This document shows positions 5,945-11,620 of a stretch of DNA of 11,620 bases, piece by piece. Made by a program: the position numbers and the translations under genes. The notes beneath the pieces were generated by a model, which saw nothing but the letters and a program-made list of their open reading frames with translations, was not told where the DNA came from and searched no databases. Every line of letters begins with the position of its first letter. Positions within the stretch are counted from its first letter, which is position 1. Where the stretch lies: assembly GCA_043803805.1 (NCBI GenBank), contig JAZDJP010000123.1, positions 1 to 11,620 of the forward strand. Reading direction: 5' to 3'. This DNA is from JAZDJP01 sp043803805. GTDB lineage: Bacteria; Planctomycetota; JAZDJP01.

Positions 5945-6567
5945 TGAGATTCCTTGTGACCGCAGGCCCCACCCGCGAATACATTGATCGCGTCCGTTTC
6001 ATTTCCAATCCCTCCACCGGGAGGATGGGATTTGCCGTGGCGGAGGCCGCCGCCCGCCGGGGGCACCGCGTCGTTCTCGTGACCGGGCCCGTGACGCTTC
6101 CCGATCCCGCCGGGGTGCGCGTGGTGCGGGTGGAATCCGCCGCCGATATGGCCCGGGCGGTTTTCCGGGAGTATCCCCGGGCCGATGCCGTGGTGATGAC
6201 CGCCGCCGTGGGGGATTACCGTCCGGCGCGCCGGGCCCCCGGCAAAATTCCGAAATCCAAAGCCGGCTTAACCCTGCGCCTCGTCCGGACGATAGATATT
6301 TTGTCGGCGCTGGGGGCGCGGAAGGGCCGGAGGGTCCTTGTCGGCTTCGCCCTGGAGGCGTCCGGCGGACGCCGGCGCGCCCGCGCGAAACTTCTCCGGA
6401 AGAATTGCGACGGGCTTGTCTGGAACCGGCCGGAGGCTTTCGGGGCGGAACGGAGTCGTTTCGAACTTCTCCGCCGGGGGGGGATTGTCTTCTCCGGCCG
6501 GATGTCGAAACGCGTTCTCGCGGAGCGCCTGGTGCGATTCGTGGAAACGCGTCATGCATCCGGTTGA
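5944..6567 (+). CDS. coaB: Phosphopantothenate-cysteine ligase (stand-alone CoaB)
   Basis: CoaB joins 4'-phosphopantothenate to cysteine using a nucleotide triphosphate, the step before CoaC. The product of 207 residues begins RFLVTAGPTREYID and continues RVRFISNPSTGRMGF, with N22 matching E. coli Asn210. TAAVGDYRP is at 86-94 and the lysine segment APGKIPKSK at 98-106 corresponds to the region of Lys289. VGFALEA and KLLRKNCDGLVWN follow. All core elements are present. I chose TTG 5944 because the family starts at (K/R)(I/V/F)L(I/V)TAGPT; no ribosome site is seen there. GTG 5872, inside coaC with GAGGAA seven bases before it, is in frame and would add 24 residues (MSARSNPIRI and onward) encoded by the heptamer array. 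Translation may really begin there. CoaC and CoaB are usually one protein; here they are separate and in different frames. Confidence 0.88.
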   Translation: MRFLVTAGPTREYIDRVRFISNPSTGRMGFAVAEAAARRGHRVVLVTGPVTLPDPAGVRVVRVESAADMARAVFREYPRADAVVMTAAVGDYRPARRAPGKIPKSKAGLTLRLVRTIDILSALGARKGRRVLVGFALEASGGRRRARAKLLRKNCDGLVWNRPEAFGAERSRFELLRRGGIVFSGRMSKRVLAERLVRFVETRHASG

Positions 6568-7336
6568 AGCGGCGGTCCTCGGGGCGGTCCAGGGAATCAC
6601 GGAATTCCTCCCGATTTCGAGCGACGGGCACCTCGTTCTTTTCCAGCGGCTGTTCGGCGTCGGAGGGCCGGGGACCATGGCGTTCGACGTCGTGCTTCAC
6701 CTGCCGTCGCTTCTGGTCATGGTGTGGGTGTTCCGGCGCGACATCGCGGCGGCGCTCACGACCCGGCGGCGGCTGATTCCGCTGGTGGTGGTCGGAAGCA
6801 TCCCGGTGGGGTTGGTGGGGCTCTTTCTCAAGGATTGGATCGAGACGCGGTGCTGGGATAACCTGTTCGTGGCGGCCGCGGGATGGGTGGCGACGGGAGT
6901 GCTTTTGTTGTGGGGAGCCCGCCGGGCGGCGGCCCGCGGGCTGGAGGAGGCGGGGGTTCGGGATGCCTTGTGGGTGGGCGCCGCGCAGGCCCTCGCGCCG
7001 CTGCCCGGGTTTTCCCGGTCGGGTCTCACCACCGGCGCGGGCATGGGGACCGGGCTCGGCGCCGAGGCGGCGGTGCGGTTTTCGTTCCTCCTGGGGATGC
7101 CGGCCATCGCGGGGGCGACGCTCCTGGCGGTGGTGAAGGAGGGCCGTCAGGTGATGGCGTTCGGGACGCTTCCGGTGATGGTTGGCGTCGTTTCATCTTT
7201 CGCGGCGAGCGCGCTCGCGGCGTGGGGGCTTCTGGCGCTCGCGCGGCGGGGAAAACTGGCGTGGCCGGCGTGGTATTGCATCGCGCTGGGCATGGTCGTG
7301 GCGGCGCTGGAACTTGTTCATTTGGGGATGGCGTGA
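6554..7336 (+). CDS. uppP: Undecaprenyl-diphosphatase (UppP/BacA)
   Basis: UppP removes a phosphate from undecaprenyl pyrophosphate to regenerate the lipid carrier for peptidoglycan and other surface polymers; extra copies give bacitracin tolerance. The 260-residue polytopic membrane protein starts MHPVEAAVLGAVQGITEFLP. It carries the (E/Q)xxxE motif (Q13, E17), then ISSDGHL with H26 (most homologues read SSTGHL), and the phosphatase loop PGFSRSGLT with R155. Hydrophobic helices fill the rest. The frame is open far upstream, but ATG 6554 is the homologous start and overlaps the end of coaB by 14 bases, suggesting coupled translation. The TGA stop is followed after one base by the ftsK ATG. 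Confidence 0.94.
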   Translation: MHPVEAAVLGAVQGITEFLPISSDGHLVLFQRLFGVGGPGTMAFDVVLHLPSLLVMVWVFRRDIAAALTTRRRLIPLVVVGSIPVGLVGLFLKDWIETRCWDNLFVAAAGWVATGVLLLWGARRAAARGLEEAGVRDALWVGAAQALAPLPGFSRSGLTTGAGMGTGLGAEAAVRFSFLLGMPAIAGATLLAVVKEGRQVMAFGTLPVMVGVVSSFAASALAAWGLLALARRGKLAWPAWYCIALGMVVAALELVHLGMA

Positions 7337-7337
7337 C

Positions 7338-9620
7338 ATGGCTCTGAAGAAAATCGCCCGCGAGGGGCTTCTCATCCTCGCCATCCTGATTTGCCTGTAC
7401 GCGCTGGTGAGCATGGCGAGTTTCACCCCCGCGGACATCGGGGCGCTCGTCCATCCGCCGAACGAGGTCATCCGGAATAACGGGGGACTCGTCGGCGCGC
7501 ACCTGGCGCATTATCTCCTCCATCGGTTTGGAATGTCGGCGTATCCTCTGGTCCTTCTGCTCGGGGCGTGGGCGGGAATTCTTCTGGTGCGGAAGGAATT
7601 CAAGGGCTTGCCGGTCAAATTGACGGGCAGTGTTCTCTTCGTGTTTTGCGCCGCCGCGGCCAACGTTCTCCTGGGGGGGAAATGGACACAGCCGGACACC
7701 GACATCGGTCCCGGCGGGGCCCTCGGGATTTTCCTCGTGAACGATGTCGGCCGGCCGTACGTGGGCACCCTCGGGACGATCATCGTGATTTTCATGGTGG
7801 GCGGGGTGTCGCTCGTTCTGGCCACGGATTTGTTCTTCATCAATCTCGGGACCGAGGCCTGGAAATACCTCCGGGACCGGAACGCGGCCCGGCGGGAGCG
7901 CCGGCGGATCCGGGAGCTGGCGAAGCCCGTCCGCGCCGAGTCCATCGTCCTGACGCACCCGGGGCCCGCGGCCGCGAAGGAGGCTCTGAAACCCGCGCCC
8001 GCGCCGCTCCCGGCGATCAAGCCGGCGGAGAAGCCGCCCGGGAAACCCCTGTTCGCGGAGAAGCCCGCGCCGAAACCGAAGCCGGTCCCCGAACCGGCGG
8101 CCCCGAAGAAAAAGGGGGATTACATCCTGCCGGGCGCGGGGCTCCTCGACATGCCCGAGGCGGGCGCGGAGTCCGAGAAGGAGCAGACCATCCGGGAGAA
8201 GGCGGAGATTCTTCAGAAAAAACTCATGGAGTTCCAGGTGAACGCCCAGGTGGTGGCGATCGACCGGGGCCCCGTGGTGACGGTGTACGAGATCGCGCTG
8301 GCGGCGGGGACGAAGGTCCACCGCGTGATGGCCCTGAACGACGATATCTCCATGGCCCTCAAGGCCCCCGTCCGGATCGTTTTTCCCATCCCGGGCAAGT
8401 CCACGGTCGGGGTCGAGGTGCCCAATTCCAACAAGCACACGGTCCGGATCCGGTCCCTCGTCGAGGCCGTCACCGACGCGCGGAAGCGTTTCCATCTGCC
8501 GCTCTTCCTCGGTCAGGACACGTCGGGCGCGCCGCTCGTGTCGGACCTGGCGGGCATGCCTCACCTGCTGATTGCCGGCGCCACCGGAAGCGGCAAGACC
8601 GTGTGCCTCAATTCCGTCATCCTGTCGCTGCTTCTCACGCGGACGCCCGACGAGGTGAATCTCATTCTCGTGGACCCGAAGATGGTGGAACTCTCCGCCT
8701 ACAAGGACCTGCCGCACCTGGCGGCGCCGGTCGTCACCGAGATGAAGAAGGCCGCCGGCATCCTCGACTGGGCCGTGGCCAAGATGGATGAGCGCTACGA
8801 ACTGCTCGCGCAGACGGGCGTCCGGGACATCCACGGTTTCAACGCCCTGGGGGAGGCCGAGGTCCGCAAGCGCCTCTTTGCGGACGAGGAGCCGCAGGAG
8901 CCGATCACGACGCATCTGCCGTTCTTTATCATCATCGTGGACGAATTGGCGGATCTCATGATGACCGCCTCAAACGAGGTCGAGGTGTCCATCACGCGCC
9001 TCGCGCAGAAGTCGCGGGCGGTGGGCATCCACATCATTCTCGCCACCCAGCGGCCGTCGGTGGACGTCATCACGGGGCTCATCAAGGCGAATCTCCCGTC
9101 GCGGCTCTCCTTCCAGGTGGCCTCCAAGGTGGATTCGCGGACCATCCTCGACCGGAACGGCGCCGAGCGGCTCCTCGGGAAGGGCGACATGCTCTTTCTC
9201 CCGCCGGGCTCCTCGGACCTCGTCCGGGCGCAGGGGGCGTTCATCGCGGATGGCGAGGTCGAGCGGGTGGTGGAGTTCTGCCGGAAGCAACGCGCCCCGG
9301 AATTCCAGGAGGAGCTCCTCGAGTGGAAGACGGAGGAGGTCGGGGCCATGGGCGAGAATGACGATCTTTACGAGGATGCCGTGCGCCTCATCCTTTCCGA
9401 AAAGCGCGGCTCGGCGTCGCTTCTTCAGCGCGCGTTCGGCATCGGCTACACCCGGGCCAGCCGCCTGGTGGACACCATGGGCCGCCAGGGGCTTGTCGGT
9501 TCCTACAAGGGATCCCAGGCGCGCGAGGTGCTCATGTCCCTCGAGGAATGGGAATCAAAACGCGCCGATGATGGCGGGAGGAAGGCCGGGGGCGGGGGAA
9601 AACCGGCGGGGACGGAGTAG
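7338..9620 (+). CDS. ftsK: DNA translocase FtsK/SpoIIIE
   Basis: FtsK pumps chromosomal DNA through the division septum and helps resolve dimers. The 760-residue product has four N-terminal membrane helices (about 10-27, 69-84, 95-112, 143-168), then a basic segment (RDRNAARRERRRIREL). A Pro/Ala/Lys-rich linker spans about 210-260. The motor starts with the alpha domain (KEQTIREKAEILQKKL onward, with NAQVVAIDRGPVVTVYEI). Walker A GATGSGKT is at 414-421, Walker B IIIVDELADLMM has D535-E536, and HIILATQRPSVDVITGLIK follows. The C-terminal gamma winged helix is about 674-735 (LYEDAVRLIL, SASLLQRAFGIGYTRASRLVD), the part that reads KOPS-type sites. The linker is short compared with E. coli FtsK, as in SpoIIIE-like proteins. 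ATG 7338 follows the uppP stop by one base, with GGGGAT upstream. Confidence 0.96.
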   Translation: MALKKIAREGLLILAILICLYALVSMASFTPADIGALVHPPNEVIRNNGGLVGAHLAHYLLHRFGMSAYPLVLLLGAWAGILLVRKEFKGLPVKLTGSVLFVFCAAAANVLLGGKWTQPDTDIGPGGALGIFLVNDVGRPYVGTLGTIIVIFMVGGVSLVLATDLFFINLGTEAWKYLRDRNAARRERRRIRELAKPVRAESIVLTHPGPAAAKEALKPAPAPLPAIKPAEKPPGKPLFAEKPAPKPKPVPEPAAPKKKGDYILPGAGLLDMPEAGAESEKEQTIREKAEILQKKLMEFQVNAQVVAIDRGPVVTVYEIALAAGTKVHRVMALNDDISMALKAPVRIVFPIPGKSTVGVEVPNSNKHTVRIRSLVEAVTDARKRFHLPLFLGQDTSGAPLVSDLAGMPHLLIAGATGSGKTVCLNSVILSLLLTRTPDEVNLILVDPKMVELSAYKDLPHLAAPVVTEMKKAAGILDWAVAKMDERYELLAQTGVRDIHGFNALGEAEVRKRLFADEEPQEPITTHLPFFIIIVDELADLMMTASNEVEVSITRLAQKSRAVGIHIILATQRPSVDVITGLIKANLPSRLSFQVASKVDSRTILDRNGAERLLGKGDMLFLPPGSSDLVRAQGAFIADGEVERVVEFCRKQRAPEFQEELLEWKTEEVGAMGENDDLYEDAVRLILSEKRGSASLLQRAFGIGYTRASRLVDTMGRQGLVGSYKGSQAREVLMSLEEWESKRADDGGRKAGGGGKPAGTE

Positions 9621-9630
9621 GGAGGGACAC

Positions 9631-9659
9631 GCTCATGGTGAGCCTGTCGAACCATGAGC
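9631..9659. repeat. Hairpin repeat A after ftsK
   Basis: GCTCATGGT (9631-9639) and ACCATGAGC (9651-9659) are perfect complements around an 11-base loop containing GAGCCTGTCGA. It begins 10 bases after the ftsK stop and may serve to end or stabilise that transcript. The same core is found inverted in the hairpin at 9670-9698. Such CTCATGGT...GTCGAACCATGAG elements are a common dispersed repeat type in bacterial genomes. Confidence 0.8.
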
Positions 9660-9669
9660 GAGGCGTCGG

Positions 9670-9698
9670 GCTCATCCTTCGACGGGCTCAGGATGAGC
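9670..9698. repeat. Hairpin repeat B after ftsK, inverted relative to A
   Basis: GCTCATCC (9670-9677) and GGATGAGC (9691-9698) are perfect complements around TTCGACGGGCTCA. The reverse complement of this loop, TGAGCCCGTCGAA, matches the core of hairpin A (TGAGCCTGTCGAA) at 12 of 13 positions. The stem bases differ from those of A but still pair. The rest of 9699-9752 holds nothing I can assign. Confidence 0.8.
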
Positions 9699-9752
9699 GG
9701 ATTCGTTATTCCGACGTTTGCTTTAACTGAAATTGTCCAGCGGGTTTCCCGG

Positions 9753-9781
9753 TTGACAGTCCCCGCTTTCTCCGTTCAAAT
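9753..9781 (+). promoter_or_regulatory. Possible promoter for rimO
   Basis: A perfect TTGACA (9753-9758) is followed after 17 bases by TCAAAT (9776-9781), which matches the TATAAT consensus at four of six positions. The predicted transcription start, six or seven bases further, falls at or next to the A of ATG 9788. This separates rimO from the ftsK unit. Confidence 0.5.
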
Positions 9782-9787
9782 GGATGG

Positions 9788-11179
9788 ATGTCCCGCCGCC
9801 GTTCATCCTCCCGATCCGTTCCCGGTTCCGCGGATCCCCCGGCGGTTTCCCTGGTCAATCTGGGCTGTCCCAAGAGTCTGATTGACGCCGAGAAGATGCT
9901 GGGGGGCATCGCCGTCGCCGGCGGGCTCATCGCGGAAAATCCGGACGATGCCGACACGATCATTATCAACACCTGCGCGTTCATCGAGGCGGCCCGCGAG
10001 GAATCCTGGGCGGCCATCCGCGAGGCGGTGGCCCGCAAGAAGAAAGGCCAATGCCGCCGGGTGGTGGTGGCCGGATGCCTCGCCCAGCGGTACGGGGCCA
10101 AAATCCGCGCCGAGGAGCCCGGTGTGGATGCCGTGGTGGGGTTCACCGGGCGGGACCGCATCCTCGACGTCGTCCGGCGGATGGACCGCATCGCCGGCGG
10201 CGCCGTCGTGGTGGCGGATCCCTCCGCCATGCGTTACGACGACCGGGTGCGTCTTCGGATCACCCCGCGGCATTACGCGTACCTCCGCCTCTCGGAGGGA
10301 TGCGACCACCCGTGCGCCTTCTGCGCCATCCCGATCATCCGGGGGCGTCATCGGAGCAAACCGGTCGCCCAGGTTCTCGAGGAGGCGGCGGAATTGGCCG
10401 CCGACGGCGCGGCGGAACTGAATCTTGTCGCCCAGGACACCACGTTCTACGGGCGCGACCTTCCCGGGAACGAAACCCTCGCGACGATCCTGCCGGCGCT
10501 GGCGGACATCCGGGGGGTGGAATGGGTGCGCGTTCTCTACGCCTATCCGGCGCATGTCACCGACGAACTCATGGCGGTGATGAATGGTCACCCGCGCATC
10601 GTTCCCTATCTCGATATGCCGGTGCAGCATCTTTCCAGCACGGTGTTGCGGCGGATGCGGCGGGGGGGCGACCGGGCGTTTCTCGATGGACTGGTCGGGC
10701 GGCTGCGGGAACGCATCCCGGGCGTCGCCCTTCGGACGACGGTGCTCACGGGATTTCCCGGGGAGACGGAGGTGGAATTCGAGGAGTTGCTGGCGGGACT
10801 CCGGGAACTCAAATTCGACCGCCTGGGAGCCTTTGCCTTTTCGCCCGAGGCGGGCACCCCCGCGGCGGACCTCCCGGATCCCGTGCCGGCGGCGCTGGCG
10901 GCGGAACGCGCCGCGCGGGTCATGGCGGTCCAGCGGGAAATCGCCGCGGAGCGGAACCATGCGCTCATTGGACGGACGGTCCGGGTGCTCGTGGATGAGG
11001 CGGTGTCCGGCCGCGAGGGTCGGTTCACGGGGCGCGGCCGCACGGCCCACGACGCGCCGGAGATTGACGGGGTGGTGCTGGTGAAGTCCGCCACGCCGCT
11101 CGCGCCGGGGGCGTTCGTGGATGTCTTGATTGAAAAAGCGGAGGTTCATGATTTGGAAGGGACGGCGGTCGGCGGATAG
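9788..11179 (+). CDS. rimO: Ribosomal protein uS12 methylthiotransferase RimO
   Basis: RimO is a radical-SAM enzyme that adds a methylthio group to an aspartate of ribosomal protein S12. In the 463-residue product the N-terminal UPF0004 domain has VSLVNLGCPKSLIDAEKM with C27, INTCAFI with C63 and VAGCLAQRY with C97, the ligands of the auxiliary cluster. The radical-SAM motif CDHPCAFC (C172, C176, C179) follows in LRLSEGCDHPCAFCAIPIIRG. NLVAQDTTFYGRDL is the pattern that separates RimO from MiaB and MtaB. A TRAM domain closes the protein (about 395-460, ending VHDLEGTAV). The first 18 residues (MSRRRSSSRS...) are not conserved in the family. No good in-frame start lies closer to VSLVNLGC, and no ribosome site precedes ATG 9788, which fits a leaderless transcript. 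Confidence 0.95.
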   Translation: MSRRRSSSRSVPGSADPPAVSLVNLGCPKSLIDAEKMLGGIAVAGGLIAENPDDADTIIINTCAFIEAAREESWAAIREAVARKKKGQCRRVVVAGCLAQRYGAKIRAEEPGVDAVVGFTGRDRILDVVRRMDRIAGGAVVVADPSAMRYDDRVRLRITPRHYAYLRLSEGCDHPCAFCAIPIIRGRHRSKPVAQVLEEAAELAADGAAELNLVAQDTTFYGRDLPGNETLATILPALADIRGVEWVRVLYAYPAHVTDELMAVMNGHPRIVPYLDMPVQHLSSTVLRRMRRGGDRAFLDGLVGRLRERIPGVALRTTVLTGFPGETEVEFEELLAGLRELKFDRLGAFAFSPEAGTPAADLPDPVPAALAAERAARVMAVQREIAAERNHALIGRTVRVLVDEAVSGREGRFTGRGRTAHDAPEIDGVVLVKSATPLAPGAFVDVLIEKAEVHDLEGTAVGG

Positions 11180-11443
11180 AAGTGATGTCTGTCCCGGTGT
11201 GATTTCTTGGGTGGCGGCTCGGGGATCGGCTGACGCGGGACGCTCCGCGCTCGCATCCGGCTCGCTTGTCGCTCCACTGTCGCGGCCTTCCCGCCCTCCC
11301 TGGCTCCAGGCCGCGACAGAGGCCCGCGCACGCCGCCCCCCTCGCCGCCATTCCCATGGGCGCGCCGCTGAATATAAAAAATAGGTATTGAAGCAGGACC
11401 CCACCCCCTCCACCCGCCGGTGACGTGGTGGCGGCCGGAGCCT
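11180..11443. other. Intergenic stretch after rimO, no gene seen
   Basis: No reading frame here has a recognisable product. Visible structure includes several CGCTC/GCTCG units around 11240-11275 and the hairpin at 11277-11319. A short AT-rich patch at 11370-11390 contains TATAAA (11373-11378) and stands out in GC-rich surroundings; it could be a -10 element for the RNA that follows, but no -35 box is evident. Segment 11414-11434 has a small CCGCC/GGCGG stem. Confidence 0.5.
11277..11319. repeat. Perfect 11-bp hairpin downstream of rimO
   Basis: CTGTCGCGGCC (11277-11287) pairs with GGCCGCGACAG (11309-11319) around a 21-base pyrimidine-rich loop. No T-run follows, so it is not a textbook intrinsic terminator, although it could still protect or end the rimO transcript. 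Confidence 0.6.
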
Positions 11444-11620
11444 CCCTCTCCCCATCATTTTTGTGAAGAATGGGGAGGGGGCATACTGGCCCCCTGAAGG
11501 AGCGAGACACCCGATAGGGTGGTAGAATGGCCCCGGCGGGAAACGGAGGGAGGGCAAAGCCCGACCGGAGTTGCCCGCCGGGGCCGCAGGCAGCCCAAAC
11601 AGGCTGGCCGAAAGGGGGGG
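11444..11620 (+). ncRNA. Large structured RNA, 5' part; best guess HEARO (IscB omegaRNA), cut by the window edge
   Basis: Nested helices follow each other almost without gaps. They are 11444-11455 with 11470-11481 (12 pairs, one U-G); 11476-11482 with 11489-11495 (7 pairs, competing with the first); CACCC/GGGTG at 11508-11521 with loop GATA; and GGCCCCGGCGGG 11529-11540 with 11574-11585 (12 pairs). The last encloses GGGC-AAA-GCCC at 11552-11562 and CGG/CCG. CAGCC/GGCTG at 11591-11606 and a GAAA tetraloop at 11610-11613 come after. The U-G pair and the GAAA loop favour the plus strand. The string GAAGGAGCGAGAC, CCGATAGGGTGGTAG and GCCCGACCGGAG resembles what I remember of HEARO RNAs, which stand directly upstream of iscB. 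This is recollection, not a search. A group II intron 5' domain is the main alternative. No protein gene overlaps convincingly. Confidence 0.5.

Noticed and set aside
7026..8915. Long minus-strand open frame opposite uppP and ftsK
   Set aside because: It mirrors certain plus-strand genes with full motifs; long antisense frames are expected in GC-rich coding DNA, and its product is Arg/Pro/His-rich without any family signature.
9803..11557. Long minus-strand open frame opposite rimO and the downstream region
   Set aside because: Antisense shadow of rimO in GC-rich sequence; the extension into the structured RNA region shows no protein-like features.
11444..11620. RNase P RNA or tmRNA as identity of the structured RNA
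   Set aside because: The conserved RNase P core (GAGGAAAGTCCGGGC-like) and the tmRNA ends with a tag-coding frame are not present in the visible part.

Overview
The window is a piece of chromosome from a GC-rich bacterium. Most of it (2180-11179) is a tightly packed, plus-strand run of housekeeping genes: secG, pyrE, yicC, gmk, rpoZ, coaC, coaB, uppP, ftsK, rimO. The gene order, the separate coaC and coaB genes and the many short palindromic or tandem intergenic repeats (GAATnnCGAAT-type, ACGAATC heptamers, CTCATnnT hairpins) resemble what is seen in uncultured lineages such as the PVC/Omnitrophota-type candidate phyla. That placement is only an impression; no rRNA or other strong taxonomic marker is present.

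Left part (1-2165): an accessory island that is visibly less GC-rich than the rest. It opens with the C-terminal end of a probable DDE transposase (2-169), followed by GAAT/CGAAT repeats, one block of which folds into a 25-bp imperfect hairpin (201-255). Two overlapping minus-strand genes follow. The upstream one (1368-2024) encodes a protein with an R-x4-H motif (RNRFAH) like that of HEPN ribonucleases. The downstream one (344-1381) encodes a protein with cysteine pairs and a C-terminal Vsr-like (EDxHD-type) nuclease domain. A further copy of the GAAT repeat, in inverted orientation, lies on the other side (2135-2162). The pair looks like a small mobile cargo, possibly a two-gene defence module.

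Middle (2180-9620): a good sigma-70-type promoter precedes secG and shows that secG starts at GTG 2242. secG and pyrE follow each other. yicC, gmk, rpoZ, coaC, coaB, uppP and ftsK form a probable operon with short gaps and overlaps. A 36-codon reading frame fills the rpoZ-coaC gap with a 4-base ATGA overlap at each end. Five heptamer repeats sit exactly between coaC and coaB, which are fused as CoaBC in most bacteria. The genes supply protein export (SecG), pyrimidine and GMP metabolism (PyrE, Gmk), RNA turnover (YicC), transcription (omega), coenzyme A synthesis (CoaC, CoaB), undecaprenyl phosphate recycling (UppP) and chromosome segregation (FtsK).

Right part (9621-11620): two hairpin repeats in opposite orientation lie between ftsK and rimO. 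rimO has its own possible promoter, placed so that the transcript could be leaderless. After rimO there is no recognisable protein gene. The last ~180 bases (11444-11620, running off the window) form a dense set of helices that looks like a large structured RNA on the plus strand. My best guess is a HEARO RNA (the IscB omegaRNA), which predicts an IscB gene just beyond the right edge. A group II intron is the main alternative.
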